Shown: positions 45,825-55,415 of the stretch, piece after piece
Layout: the number at the start of each line of letters is the position of its first letter
How positions within the stretch are numbered: position 1 is the first letter of the stretch
Source of the DNA: Bradyrhizobium erythrophlei
GTDB taxonomy: Bacteria > Pseudomonadota > Alphaproteobacteria > Rhizobiales > Xanthobacteraceae
Assembly (NCBI RefSeq): GCF_900129505.1
Contig: NZ_LT670818.1
Span: forward strand, 4,869,001 to 4,933,000
Direction of reading: 5' to 3'
DNA length: 64,000 nucleotides
Made by a program: the position numbers and the translations under genes
Notes under the pieces: model-generated
What the model was told of the DNA's origin: nothing
The model's database searches: none
What the model saw: the letters and a program-made list of their open reading frames with translations, nothing else

Positions 45825-47705
45825 TTACTCCGTCAGCCGATAGGCCTCCTGCAGGACGGTCAGTGCGTCACCGCCGGCAAAGACAAATTCATTGACGCCG
45901 GCGGCGCGCAGCGCGGCTTCCTGCTCGCCCGGACGTCCCGCCAGATAGATATGCTTCGCGCCGGCGGCTTGAAGTGCCTTGGCCGCAACAATGGCCTGCC
46001 CGGCATAGACCTTGCCGGATGAGCACAGGCAGGCGAGCGCGGCACCCGAGGCCTTGAACGCGGCACCAAGCGCCGCCGGATCGGTAAACCCGTTCGTATC
46101 CAACGCCTCGATCCCGCCGGTCTCGAAGAAACTCTTGGCAAAGGTCGCGCGTGCGGTGAAGTCGGCCGGGGTGCCGAGATTGGCGAGAAATATCCCGGGC
46201 CGGGCGCCCTTGTCTTTCCGGATTTGATCCGAGCGGTCGCGCAAGGCTTCGAAGGGTGCTGCCAGCCGCATCGGCGGCAGCGCGTCGAATTTGAATTTGG
46301 CCTCGCCGTAGGGCGGAAGTTCAACCGGCTTTGCGTCCAGCACGGCGACATGGGCTTCATGCAGATTGGGAAACTCGGTGGCGCCGGTCAGCACTTCCTT
46401 GCGTTTTGCGATATTGGCCTCGCGCACGCTTCGCGTCGCCGCGACCTTGCGCTGGATCAGGCTTTGCTCCAGGGCTGCGAATGCGCCGCCGGCCCGCTCG
46501 ATTTCCTGGAACAGCGTCCACGCCGCTTCGCAGAGCTGTTGCGCCAGGCTTTCGATGCCGCCGGAGCCGGCCGCCGGATCGGACACCTTTGCCAGGTTGG
46601 ATTCTTCCAGCAGCACCAGTTGCGTGTTGCGCGCCGCGCGCCGCGCGAACGGATCGGGTAGTCCGAGCGCCAGCGTATGCGGCAGCACGGTGATGGCGTC
46701 GGCGCCGCCGAGGCCGGCGGAGAACGTCGCAACCGTCGCGCGCAGCATGTTCACATAGGGGTCGCGCTGCGTCAGCATCCGCCATGCGGTTTCAGCGGCG
46801 ACGAAGAGGGGTTCTGGCGTCAGGCCACAGGCCTGTTCGATCCGCGCCCACAACAGCCGCAGCGCGCGGAATTTTGCCAGCGTCAGGAACTCATCGGCAT
46901 CGGCGGAGAGCCGCGCATAGACCATGGCTCGCGCATCCTCCAGCGCCACGCCGGCGCCCTCGAGCGCGCGCAGATAGGCGACGCCGGTGGCCAGCACGAA
47001 TGCCAGCTCCTGGACCTCGGATCCGCCGGCGTCGTGGATCACCCGTCCATCGGCGACCGCGAACGGACCCTTGAAGCCCATGGCGGCGAGGCCCTTGACC
47101 GCACCAGTCACCGCCGGCGCGATTTCCGACCAGGCATAGGGGCTCGATCCCCAGACCGCGCACGCGCCGATCGGGTCGAGACCGAAACGGATATTGCAGG
47201 CGGCGGGACCAAGCCCCTTGCGTTTCACATATTCGGCGACGTGTATCGCCGCCATCCGCGATTGCGGTCCGACCTGAAGTTCGATTCCTATCTCCGCGTC
47301 GATGAAGACCCCGGCGAGCACCTTCTCGACCGCTTCCGCTGATGGTTCCAGACCAAAGCCGTGGGCGCCATTGGCGCCCGAAAATACCAGAGTCAGCCCG
47401 GTGGCGCCGTTCTCCAGATCGTGCAGCGCCTGTGCGTTGGCCGCCGCCGCGTCCGGATGATCGATCCGCTGCATGATCTGCCAGGGCGCGGCCGCCGGCC
47501 GTCCTGCGACGACAGCAGCGTTTTGGGCGCGCGGATAGATCGGGTTGATCTTCAGGCCATCGGCGGTCTTGCCGATCAGCTTCTCGAATGGTGCGCCCTT
47601 CAGCACGCCGTCGACCAGCTTGCGCCAGTCGTCATATGTCGCGGGCTGAAAATCCGCCGCCAACCGCAGGTCTTCGGTTATTGAGGCTTCGGTTACAGGG
47701 GTCAT
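45825..47705 (-). CDS. mutA: methylmalonyl-CoA mutase small-subunit-like protein
   Basis: 626 residues homologous to the catalytic barrel of the mutase, with DYDDWRKLVDGVLKGAPFEKLIGKTADGLKINPIY and VHGSNG-type region GFGLEPSAEAVEKV. The C-terminal domain keeps the Rossmann-like shape (SSGKVYAGQAIVAAKALQAAGAKHIYLAGRPGEQE) but has lost the DxHxxG cobalt ligand (LANLGTPADFTAR replaces it), as in the catalytically silent small subunit of heterodimeric mutases. ATG 47705 (MTPVTEASITEDLR) is chosen. The GFA gene follows at once. Confidence 0.88.
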   Translation of the reverse strand: MTPVTEASITEDLRLAADFQPATYDDWRKLVDGVLKGAPFEKLIGKTADGLKINPIYPRAQNAAVVAGRPAAAPWQIMQRIDHPDAAAANAQALHDLENGATGLTLVFSGANGAHGFGLEPSAEAVEKVLAGVFIDAEIGIELQVGPQSRMAAIHVAEYVKRKGLGPAACNIRFGLDPIGACAVWGSSPYAWSEIAPAVTGAVKGLAAMGFKGPFAVADGRVIHDAGGSEVQELAFVLATGVAYLRALEGAGVALEDARAMVYARLSADADEFLTLAKFRALRLLWARIEQACGLTPEPLFVAAETAWRMLTQRDPYVNMLRATVATFSAGLGGADAITVLPHTLALGLPDPFARRAARNTQLVLLEESNLAKVSDPAAGSGGIESLAQQLCEAAWTLFQEIERAGGAFAALEQSLIQRKVAATRSVREANIAKRKEVLTGATEFPNLHEAHVAVLDAKPVELPPYGEAKFKFDALPPMRLAAPFEALRDRSDQIRKDKGARPGIFLANLGTPADFTARATFAKSFFETGGIEALDTNGFTDPAALGAAFKASGAALACLCSSGKVYAGQAIVAAKALQAAGAKHIYLAGRPGEQEAALRAAGVNEFVFAGGDALTVLQEAYRLTE

Positions 47706-47809
47706 TCGGCAGGGTGCTCCCGGGCGCCGTTCTTGTCGTTGGATCGGAAATTGCCACGTGGCGACCGCCAAGCCAAACGGTTGTTTTCGCCTTGAAGGGC
47801 GGTTTCCGG

Positions 47810-48301
47810 TCAGCTCAGCTCGGGCAGCCGCAGGATTCCCTCGGTGGATAGCCGGGCCAGGGCTGACGCAACGCTTTGTCCCGCAATGATACGGTCGGGC
47901 ACGATCTCGGCGAGCGGCACCAGCACGAAGGCCCGCTCGAAGGCCCGCGGATGCGGCAATGTCAGTTCCGGCTCTTGCATGGCAACGTCGTCATAGGCGA
48001 TCAGGTCGAGGTCGAGCGTGCGCGGCCCCCAGCGTCGTTCCCTGGCGCGGTCGCGGCCGAACCTGCTCTCGATCTTGTGCAGCGTGAACAGCAGCGCATG
48101 CGGATCGAGGGCGGTTTCGATTTCGATGCAGGCATTGATGAAGGGGGCCTGCTGCTCGTCGCCCCAGGGCAGCGTGGAATAATCGGACGAACGCGCCTTG
48201 AGCACGCCTTGCGTCATGCCGCAGATATTGGCGATCGCCTTTTGAAACGTCGCGCGGACGTCGCCGACATTGCCGCCCAGCGCGATCAGAACGTCAGCCA
48301 T
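47810..48301 (-). CDS. folK: 6-hydroxymethyl-7,8-dihydropterin pyrophosphokinase
   Basis: 163-residue HPPK of folate synthesis, transferring pyrophosphate from ATP. Signature GRDRARERRWGPRTLDLDLIAYDD and opening ALGGNVGDVRATFQKA. It overlaps folB by 8 bases and follows folP-folB, giving the order P-B-K on the reverse strand. Confidence 0.95.
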   Translation of the reverse strand: MADVLIALGGNVGDVRATFQKAIANICGMTQGVLKARSSDYSTLPWGDEQQAPFINACIEIETALDPHALLFTLHKIESRFGRDRARERRWGPRTLDLDLIAYDDVAMQEPELTLPHPRAFERAFVLVPLAEIVPDRIIAGQSVASALARLSTEGILRLPELS

Positions 48302-48674
48302 GCGACGGCGCTTGCCGCGTGCGCGTCAGCACGATGCCGACATCCTCGAAAATCGCCGCGATCGGCGCGTGCGGCTTGTGGACGGTGACCTTGACCGCGC
48401 TGATGCGCGGAAACGCCGCCAGCACGGCGTCGGCGACCGCGCCGGCGGCGCGTTCCAGCAGCTTGTAATTGGCATCCCTGAATGCTGCGGTCGCGGTCGC
48501 GACCACGTTGGAATAGGACACGGTATCGGCGAGGCGATCGGTGCGCGAGGATTCCGACAGATCGGTCGAGAGTTCGAGATCGATGACGAAACGCTGTCCG
48601 ACCTCGGTCTCATGTTCCATGACGCCGTGGCGGGCATGGATCACGACGCCGGTGATGAAGATCCTGTCAGTCAT
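48294..48674 (-). CDS. folB: dihydroneopterin aldolase
   Basis: 126-residue FolB of folate synthesis, cleaving dihydroneopterin to 6-hydroxymethyl-dihydropterin. Opening DRIFITGVVIHARHGVMEHE and conserved HKPHAPI near the C-terminus. ATG 48674 (MTDRIFITG) is used, overlapping the folP stop as ATGA. Confidence 0.93.
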   Translation of the reverse strand: MTDRIFITGVVIHARHGVMEHETEVGQRFVIDLELSTDLSESSRTDRLADTVSYSNVVATATAAFRDANYKLLERAAGAVADAVLAAFPRISAVKVTVHKPHAPIAAIFEDVGIVLTRTRQAPSHG

Positions 48675-49525
48675 CGCTTGTCCCAAATGGCTGTGGCCAC
48701 GCGCAGCGCCTGAACGGTTTCCGCAACGTCGTGGGTCCGGATGATCCGCGCGCCGCCTTCCGCGGCGATCAGATGCGCGGCGATCGAGCCGCCCAGCCGT
48801 TGATCCGGCTCCGACGGCGTCACCGAACTGATGAAGCGCTTGCGTGACGCGCCGACCAGAAGCGGCAGGCCGAAGCTGCCGAGTTCGCGCAGCCTTGCCA
48901 GCGCGATCATGCTCTGCTCCGGCGTCTTGCCAAAGCCGATGCCGGGATCGAGCACGATGTTTTCACGTGAAATGCCCGCTCTGGTCGCGATCTCGATCGA
49001 GCGGGCGAAGAACGCGGCAATATCCTGCATGATGTCGATGCCGGCATCGGCACGGTCGCGGTTGTGCATGACGATCACGGGTGAACGGCGCGCCGCCAAT
49101 AGCGCGGCCATGCCGGGATCGCGCTGCAGGCCCCAGATATCGTTGGCGATGGATGCACCCGCATCGAGCGCCCAGCCGACCACAGCCGATTTCATGCTGT
49201 CGATGGACACGGGAACGCCGAGGGAAACCACGTCGGCCAGGATCGGCTGCAAGCGCTTCAGTTCTTCGTCGGCCGAGACCGGTTCCGCGCCATAGGGACG
49301 GGTGGATTCCGCGCCGATGTCGATGATGTCGGCGCCTTGCGCGATCATGGCCCTGGCCTGCGCCAGCGCGCGCTCCGGCGCGATGAACTGGCCGCCGTCG
49401 GAAAACGAATCCGGCGTGATGTTGAGCACGCCCATCACGGCCGGGTATGGCCTGGACAACGGCGCAGGCCAACCCCGATGACCGCTGGGGGCTGCCGGGG
49501 CGGTTCTGGAGATGTTCGCGATCAT
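48671..49525 (-). CDS. folP: dihydropteroate synthase
   Basis: 284-residue TIM-barrel enzyme joining 4-aminobenzoate to the pterin. Signatures MGVLNITPDSFSDGG and DIGAESTRPYG, plus PVSIDSMKSAV, ANDIWGLQRD and LVGASRKRFI. First gene of the folP-folB-folK operon. The N-terminal 25 residues are variable; the start is set at ATG 49525. Confidence 0.95.
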   Translation of the reverse strand: MIANISRTAPAAPSGHRGWPAPLSRPYPAVMGVLNITPDSFSDGGQFIAPERALAQARAMIAQGADIIDIGAESTRPYGAEPVSADEELKRLQPILADVVSLGVPVSIDSMKSAVVGWALDAGASIANDIWGLQRDPGMAALLAARRSPVIVMHNRDRADAGIDIMQDIAAFFARSIEIATRAGISRENIVLDPGIGFGKTPEQSMIALARLRELGSFGLPLLVGASRKRFISSVTPSEPDQRLGGSIAAHLIAAEGGARIIRTHDVAETVQALRVATAIWDKR

Positions 49526-49611
49526 GCGGTCGCTTTGCGCGGTCCCTGCACGGGAGTCAAGACGCCGCCGCGTGTCGGGGGGAGCGCAGCCGAGCCTGTT
49601 TCGAAGGGCCT

Positions 49612-49709
49612 AGAGCCTAATCGGTTCTGATTGAATCAGAAACGGGCTCTGGCTTTTTGTCTTGACGTATTTTCTTTACGCGAACCGGTGTCCACTTCGC
49701 TCGAAAACC
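49612..49709. repeat. nested palindromic intergenic repeat, copy 2
   Basis: AGAGCC ... TTCTGATT-G-AATCAGAA ... GGCTCT forms a nested palindrome (49612-49650), followed by the block GACGTATTTTCTTTACGCGAACCGGTGTCCACTTCGCTCGAAAACC that also appears at 1059-1104. It abuts the 3' end of the DUF4332 gene. Confidence 0.8.
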
Positions 49710-49711
49710 CT

Positions 49712-50119
49712 TTAATACGTGATTTTGGGCTGAAGCTTGCGGGCCTGCGCGATCAGCTGCTCGACCGACTTTTCCGAGGGCAGGACACGGACGAGTCTGC
49801 GCCTGGTATTCACTTCTTTCATGTTCTGCGCCAGCCGCGCGGGGTTGCGCAGCGCGAGTTCGCGAACCGTGGTGACGCCGGCGGCGCGTACCAGGCCGAC
49901 CTTGGCCTTGCCCATTCCGGGAATCCGCATGTAGTCCGAGACATTGGCCCATTCCAGCAATTGCTGCTCGCTGATGCCGGTCTTCGCCGCTAGTGCTTTT
50001 CGGCCCTTGACGGTCCGTGCCGCCTCGAGCAGCCCGTCCGTGGTGCGAATGCCCAGCGATTTCAGTTTGGCAGCGGCGAAGGATGGCAAGCCATCAATCT
50101 TGGAAATTGGATATGTCAT
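49712..50119 (-). CDS. DUF4332 helix-hairpin-helix protein
   Basis: 135 residues. Two HhH-like segments are visible: ISKIDGLPSFAAAKLKSLGIRTTDGLLEAA and ISEQQLLEWANVSDYMRIPGMGKAKVGLVRAAG, fitting DUF4332, which probably binds nucleic acid. ATG 50119 is chosen, with a longer frame to 50236 not supported. The next gene upstream ends 25 bases away on the same strand. Confidence 0.78.
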   Translation of the reverse strand: MTYPISKIDGLPSFAAAKLKSLGIRTTDGLLEAARTVKGRKALAAKTGISEQQLLEWANVSDYMRIPGMGKAKVGLVRAAGVTTVRELALRNPARLAQNMKEVNTRRRLVRVLPSEKSVEQLIAQARKLQPKITY

Positions 50120-50144
50120 GGTGCTCGATTTGAAAAAAGGTGCT

Positions 50145-50510
50145 TTAAGCGAAGTGGCTGAGGCCCGGTGTCCCCTTGATGATCTCGCCCATCTGGCCCG
50201 CCCCGATTTTGTCGCGGCCGAACCGGAAAAGTTCACGCGCGACGCCCTGAATCTCGCTCATGCCCAGACCAAGCCCCATCAGCTTGGTGCCGACCGCCAT
50301 CAGGCCGCTGCCCATCAATCTTCCGAGACCGCCGCTGTTGCTTGAGGTTGCGATCGCCGCTTCCGCGCCAGGAATCTTGTCGATCAACGCCTGAACTTTA
50401 TCGGAAGGGCCCTCGGTGCGAAGGAAACCCAGGATGATGCCGATGGTTTTTTCAGCCACAGCATCATCGATGCCGGCCTTTGCGGCCAGCTGCCCAATCA
50501 GTTCGTCCAT
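50145..50510 (-). CDS. small conserved protein, DUF2267-like (tentative)
   Basis: 121 residues: helical N-terminus (MDELIGQLAAKAGIDDAVAEKTIGIILGFLRTEGPSDKV), a Gly/Met-rich middle (GGLGRLMGSGLMAVGTKLMGLGLGM) and a helical C-terminus. No signal peptide. Likely in an operon with the DUF4332 gene downstream. The family assignment is tentative. Confidence 0.6.
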   Translation of the reverse strand: MDELIGQLAAKAGIDDAVAEKTIGIILGFLRTEGPSDKVQALIDKIPGAEAAIATSSNSGGLGRLMGSGLMAVGTKLMGLGLGMSEIQGVARELFRFGRDKIGAGQMGEIIKGTPGLSHFA

Positions 50511-50865
50511 ATTGGCCCGCCCTCATCCGGTTTTGTGCCGGATATACTTATTTCTGACTTTATCTTGATCTTACGCGTCGCGAATTACAAGCGACGACCG
50601 CCTTCAACGGCGCATTCAGCTTCGATCGCGTGACGAGTGTTGCAGCAATGCAAGAGCTGGCGCGGATTTCGCGGAGAAATTGTCGCGTCAAGCCTATTCG
50701 TTCCAGCTTTGGTCGCGCATCGCAGCATGCCGGTGGATCCGGTTTCAACGAATGCGGGTTTCCAATACCATCAAGCGGGTGTTGACCGGTTTCAATCGCC
50801 ACGCAACATGCAGTATGATGCCGAGGTCCGGCGCCTGAGGCACCGACGCGTGAAGAGGCAATGCA
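50511..50865. other. intergenic region between DUF2267-like and DUF853 genes
   Basis: 355 bases without a convincing gene. A hairpin ATCCGG-TTTTGTG-CCGGAT (50525-50543) lies just upstream of the reverse-strand gene and may be an operator. The rest holds divergent promoters. Confidence 0.45.
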
Positions 50866-52482
50866 ATGGCAACCGCTGACAACAAGCTGGCCGATACCGA
50901 CGAGAAGATTTTCCTCGGAAAGGGTGAGCAGCCGGCGTGGCTGACGTTGGGGCTTGCCAATCGGCACGGCCTCGTCACCGGCGCTACCGGAACCGGAAAG
51001 ACCGTCTCGCTGCAGGTGATGGCGGAAGGGTTTGCGCGCGCTGGCGTGCCGGTGTTTGCAGCCGACATCAAGGGGGACCTCTCCGGCATCTCCGAAGTCG
51101 GCGAAGCCAAGGATTTTATCGTCAAGCGGGCCGGCGACATGGGCCTCAGCTTCCAGCCCGACCAGTTCTCGACGGTATTTTGGGATGTGTTCGGCGAGCA
51201 GGGCCATCCAGTGCGCGCCACCGTCACCGAAATGGGGCCGTTGCTGCTGTCGCGGATGCTCGACCTGAACGACGTGCAGGAAGGCGTGCTGAACGTCGCG
51301 TTCCGCGTGGCCGACGACAACGGGCTTGCCCTGATCGATATGAAGGATCTCCGGGCGCTCTTGGATGCGATCGTCCCGGACACCGGCAAGAAGGGCGCCA
51401 ATGGCGATGACGATCCGCTGGCCCCGATCCGCAAGGCCGCGCAAGGCTTCGGCAATGTCACCAAGGCGACAGTCGGAACCATTCAGCGCCAACTATTGGT
51501 ATTGGAAAACCAGGGCGGGACGAAATTTTTTGGCGAGCCGGCGCTGACGCTGAAGGATTTCATGCGCACCGACAGCGAGGGAAGGGGCATGGTCAACATC
51601 CTGGTCGCGGACAAGTTGATGCAGAGCCCGCGGCTGTATGCGACTTTTCTTCTGTGGATGCTGTCAGAGCTGTTCGAGGAACTGCCGGAGGCCGGCGACC
51701 CTCCAAAACCCAAATTGGTATTCTTCTTCGACGAGGCGCATCTGTTGTTCAACGACGCGCCGAAGGCGCTGATGGACAAGATCGAGCAGGTGGTGCGGCT
51801 GATCCGGTCCAAGGGTGTCGGCGTCTATTTCGTGACCCAGAATCCGATCGACGTGCCGGACAAGGTGCTCTCCCAGATGGGCAACCGCGTGCAGCATGCG
51901 CTGCGGGCGTTCACTCCGCGCGACCAGAAGGCGGTCGCGGCTGCGGCGCAGACGTTCCGGCCCAATCCGAAGCTCAACACGGCGCAGGTCATCATGGAGT
52001 TGGGCAAGGGCGAAGCGCTGGTGTCCTTCCTGGAAGGCAACGGCACGCCGGCGATGGTCGAGCGTGTCATGATCCGGCCGCCGTCGGCGCGGATCGGACC
52101 GATCACGCCGGAGGAGCGCAAGACGATCATGGACGCCAGTCCCGTGAAGGGCAAATACGACACCGCGATCGACGCCGAATCCGCCTATGAGATCCTGCAG
52201 AAGCGCGTGGCCGGGACCGCGGCGCCGACGGACGGATCTGCCGGCGGCGGGGGAATTCTCGGCCAGATCGGCAGCATCGTCGGTACGATCTTCGGCACCA
52301 ACGTGTCGCGCGGAAGATTGTCGACCGGACAGCTGATCGCGCGAAACGTCACGCGCTCCGTCACCAACAAGGTGGTCGGCGGGGTGGCCGCCGATCTCGG
52401 CAAGTCGGTTGCAGGCTCGATGGGCGGTTCGGTCGGCCGCGCTCTCGTGCGCGGCGCGCTCGGCGGCTTGCTGCGGCGATAA
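50866..52482 (+). CDS. DUF853 (HerA/VirB4-like) ATPase
   Basis: 538-residue P-loop ATPase of the DUF853/YjgR family. Walker A GATGTGKTVSL (residues about 39-49), Walker B-like LVFFFDEAHLLF, and TQNPIDVPDKVLSQMGNRVQHALRAFTP as sensor region. A Gly-rich tail (residues 450-538) follows. HerA-like ATPases pump or remodel DNA or protein; YjgR itself has no confirmed role. Alone in its operon, with GT87 gene 58 bases on. Confidence 0.88.
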   Translation: MATADNKLADTDEKIFLGKGEQPAWLTLGLANRHGLVTGATGTGKTVSLQVMAEGFARAGVPVFAADIKGDLSGISEVGEAKDFIVKRAGDMGLSFQPDQFSTVFWDVFGEQGHPVRATVTEMGPLLLSRMLDLNDVQEGVLNVAFRVADDNGLALIDMKDLRALLDAIVPDTGKKGANGDDDPLAPIRKAAQGFGNVTKATVGTIQRQLLVLENQGGTKFFGEPALTLKDFMRTDSEGRGMVNILVADKLMQSPRLYATFLLWMLSELFEELPEAGDPPKPKLVFFFDEAHLLFNDAPKALMDKIEQVVRLIRSKGVGVYFVTQNPIDVPDKVLSQMGNRVQHALRAFTPRDQKAVAAAAQTFRPNPKLNTAQVIMELGKGEALVSFLEGNGTPAMVERVMIRPPSARIGPITPEERKTIMDASPVKGKYDTAIDAESAYEILQKRVAGTAAPTDGSAGGGGILGQIGSIVGTIFGTNVSRGRLSTGQLIARNVTRSVTNKVVGGVAADLGKSVAGSMGGSVGRALVRGALGGLLRR

Positions 52483-52539
52483 ATTTCGATCATTTGCCGT
52501 GGCGTCATTTTCAAAAACAATCTTTCAGAAAGCCCGAGT

Positions 52540-53844
52540 GTGCTGAGATTTCCGTCGCTGCGAGCCCCGCTTGATTATCTGTTTCTGGCCTGCTGTATCG
52601 TGCTGACGGCCGACGTGCTCGCTCCGGAGATTTGGGGGAGCGGAAAAACCAAGGATTATCCGCTCTGGTTCTGGGCCGGCCAGCAGGTGCTTCGCGGCGG
52701 AAATCTCTACCCCGCCGATCCCAAGGCCTATTTCGAATTCATCTATCCGCCGCCACCGGCGGTTCTGCTCGCGATCCCCGCCTATTTCGGCAAGCTGACG
52801 CTCTATATATGTCTGTCGGTCGTAAACGTGGTCGCGTGGTGGATGACGGCGCAATTCTCCAACGCGATGGCGGGTTCGGGACGGATACCGAATCCGTGGC
52901 TGTTCGCGCTGCCGGCTTTTGCGACGGTCACCTTCGTGTTCGACATGTTCGATCTCGGCCAACCTAACCTCGTGCTGCTGGCGATGATGTTGTTCGCCTT
53001 CTGGCTGCTGCAGCACGAACGTCCTTGGATGGCGGGCGGCATGTTTGCGCTGGCCACTGCGATCAAGGTGTTTCCGGTCGCGGTGTTTCCCTATCTGGTC
53101 TGGCGAAGGCAGTGGGCCACCGCCGCAAGCATGGCCATCTTCACCGCGATTTTCCTGTTCGTGGTTCCGGCGCCGGTCCGCGGCTTCCAGCACAATGTTT
53201 CCGAACTGAAGACCTGGTTTCAGGGAATGGTGGGAACGAGTTCGGAGCAGGGGTTCGGACAGCGCGGCGAGCAGAACTGGTCGTGGGTCAACCAGTCGCT
53301 CATCGCGGTGACGCATCGGCTGACACGCCCGGTCAACTACAACCAGGACAATGCGGCCAAGCCGGCCGCCTACATGAATCTGGCCGATGTCAGTTTCAGG
53401 ACCGCGAACTGGATCGTGCTGGCCATCTCGCTGCTGATCGGGCTCGGCTTCATCGCGGTGATGCCGCCGCGTGCGCGGATCACACCGCGCTCCAATGCCG
53501 AAGAAATCGGTATCCTGTTTTGCCTGATGACGGTGGCGTCGCCGCTGGCGCGGCAATATTATTTCATGTGGCTGTTCTTTCCGATCACCGTCCTGGTGCA
53601 CCGGGCAGCCTATGATCCCAGGGCTGCCGTGCGGACGGGCACATGGGCCGGCCTCGCGGTCGCGGGGCTCTTGATGTGCCTGTCGTTTCCGGTGTTCCCG
53701 AACGACCTGCAGGCTTACGGCAACAACCTTGCCGCAACCGCCGTGATTGCCGCGGCGCTGGTCTGGCATATCCTGCATCCACCGTTAGATGAGATGGCTG
53801 GCTCCCCGCCTCCGGCGGAGCTACAAAGCGATACGCAGAACTAG
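52540..53844 (+). CDS. GT87-family membrane glycosyltransferase (DUF2029)
   Basis: 434 residues with about 10 hydrophobic segments, polyprenyl-phosphate-mannose-type glycosyltransferase family 87. Hydrophobic opening LDYLFLACCIVLTADVL and loop PKAYFEFIYPPPPAVLLAIPAYFG are characteristic. Start GTG 52540. Possible role: mannosylation or envelope polysaccharide assembly; acceptor unknown. Confidence 0.8.
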   Translation: MLRFPSLRAPLDYLFLACCIVLTADVLAPEIWGSGKTKDYPLWFWAGQQVLRGGNLYPADPKAYFEFIYPPPPAVLLAIPAYFGKLTLYICLSVVNVVAWWMTAQFSNAMAGSGRIPNPWLFALPAFATVTFVFDMFDLGQPNLVLLAMMLFAFWLLQHERPWMAGGMFALATAIKVFPVAVFPYLVWRRQWATAASMAIFTAIFLFVVPAPVRGFQHNVSELKTWFQGMVGTSSEQGFGQRGEQNWSWVNQSLIAVTHRLTRPVNYNQDNAAKPAAYMNLADVSFRTANWIVLAISLLIGLGFIAVMPPRARITPRSNAEEIGILFCLMTVASPLARQYYFMWLFFPITVLVHRAAYDPRAAVRTGTWAGLAVAGLLMCLSFPVFPNDLQAYGNNLAATAVIAAALVWHILHPPLDEMAGSPPPAELQSDTQN

Positions 53845-53862
53845 CCCAGGGAACATTGCAAC

Positions 53863-55269
53863 ATGTCCAACGCGCCGCAATTGCAACCGGTCCTCGACCG
53901 CATCGATGCCGATTTCGACAACAGCCTCGAGCGGCTGTTTGCGCTGCTGCGGATCAAATCGATCTCGGCCGATCCGGCCTTCGCCGCCGATTGCAAGGCC
54001 GCCGCCGATCATCTGGCCAGCGACATTGCGACGCTCGGCTTTTCGACCGAGGTCAGGCCGACCGCCGGTCATCCCGCCATCGTCGCCAAGAGCAATGGAA
54101 ACGGTGGATCACGCCCGCATGTGCTGTTTTACGGCCATTACGACGTCCAGCCGGTCGATCCGCTCAACCTCTGGCACCGTCCGCCGTTCGAGCCGGCGGT
54201 GACCACGCATGCCGACGGGCGAAAGATCATCGTCGCGCGCGGCGCCCAGGACGACAAGGGACAGCTGATGACCTTCGTCGAAGCCTGCCGGGCCTGGAAA
54301 TCGGTCACCGGCTCGCTGCCGGTCGACATCACCATTGTCATCGAGGGCGAAGAGGAAGTCGGATCGAAAAATTTCGTTCCGTTTCTCGAGAAGATCAAGG
54401 ACGAGCTCAAGGCCGATTTCGCGCTGGTGTGCGATACCGGCATGTGGAATCCCAATACGCCCGCGATCACCACGTCGCTGCGCGGGCTGGTCTACGAGGA
54501 AGTGAAGATCAAGGCCGCCAACCGCGATCTGCATTCGGGTATCTTCGGGGGCGGCGCGCAGAATCCGATCCGGGTGCTGACCCGCATCCTCGGCGGCATC
54601 TTCGACGAGAGCGGCCACATCACCATCCCCGGCTTTTACGATGGCGTGAAGGATCTTCCGCCCGACGTTCTGGCCCAGTGGTCGAAGCTCGATCTGACGC
54701 CGGACAGCTTTCTCAAGCCGATCGGGCTTTCGATTCCCGCCGGCGAGAAGGGCCGCCTGCTGATCGAACAGGTCTCCTCGCGCCCGACCTGCGACATCAA
54801 TGGCATCATCGGCGGCTACACCGGCGAGGGTTCAAAGACGGTGATCCCGGCGGAGGCCTCCGCCAAGGTCTCGTTCCGGCTGGTGGAGGGGCAGGCCCCC
54901 GACAAGATCCGCAAAGCCTTCCGCGACTACGTCACGGCGCGGCTGCCGGGGGATTGCAGGGCCGAATTCGGCGACCATTCCAGTGCCCCGGCGATCGCGC
55001 TCGACTGGAACATGAAGCCGCTGGCCGCCGCCAGGCGTGCGCTGACCGAGGAGTGGGGCAAGGAAACGGTGCTGATGGGGTCGGGTGCCTCGATCCCGAT
55101 CGTCGCCGACTTCAAGCGCACGCTCGGCCTCGACACCGTGCTGGTCGGTTTCGGCCTCGACGACGACAATATCCATTCGCCGAACGAGAAATACGACCTG
55201 AAGAGCTATCACAAGGGCATCCGGTCGTGGGCGCGAATTCTCGCGGCGCTCGCGGAGGCGCCGCGCTGA
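53863..55269 (+). CDS. M20 family dipeptidase/deacylase
   Basis: 468-residue zinc peptidase of the M20/CNDP-type group. Metal motifs: VLFYGHYDVQPVDP, ARGAQDDKGQLM and VIEGEEEVGS; HSGIFGGGAQNP and the dimerisation domain then follow. The C-terminal His (SPNEKYDL) is in place. It likely hydrolyses dipeptides. Followed by a good terminator. Confidence 0.9.
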   Translation: MSNAPQLQPVLDRIDADFDNSLERLFALLRIKSISADPAFAADCKAAADHLASDIATLGFSTEVRPTAGHPAIVAKSNGNGGSRPHVLFYGHYDVQPVDPLNLWHRPPFEPAVTTHADGRKIIVARGAQDDKGQLMTFVEACRAWKSVTGSLPVDITIVIEGEEEVGSKNFVPFLEKIKDELKADFALVCDTGMWNPNTPAITTSLRGLVYEEVKIKAANRDLHSGIFGGGAQNPIRVLTRILGGIFDESGHITIPGFYDGVKDLPPDVLAQWSKLDLTPDSFLKPIGLSIPAGEKGRLLIEQVSSRPTCDINGIIGGYTGEGSKTVIPAEASAKVSFRLVEGQAPDKIRKAFRDYVTARLPGDCRAEFGDHSSAPAIALDWNMKPLAAARRALTEEWGKETVLMGSGASIPIVADFKRTLGLDTVLVGFGLDDDNIHSPNEKYDLKSYHKGIRSWARILAALAEAPR

Positions 55270-55305
55270 TCGTGGGGCTTCTTTTCGGGTCGCGGTCAAA
55301 AGCAG

Positions 55306-55334
55306 AAACGCCGCCCGGGATTGGGCGGCGTTTT
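55306..55334 (+). terminator. rho-independent terminator
   Basis: AAACGCCGCCC-GGGATT-GGGCGGCGTTTT: 11-bp perfect stem, 6-base loop and T-tail, 37 bases after the dipeptidase stop. It can act in both directions, as an A-run precedes it. Confidence 0.9.
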
Positions 55335-55415
55335 AATGTGAACGTGTAGAGGGTGTGTAAGAAGCTATTTAGCGCATTTATCCGGATGCGTCCATCGTGG
55401 CTTCTCGGGGGAGCC

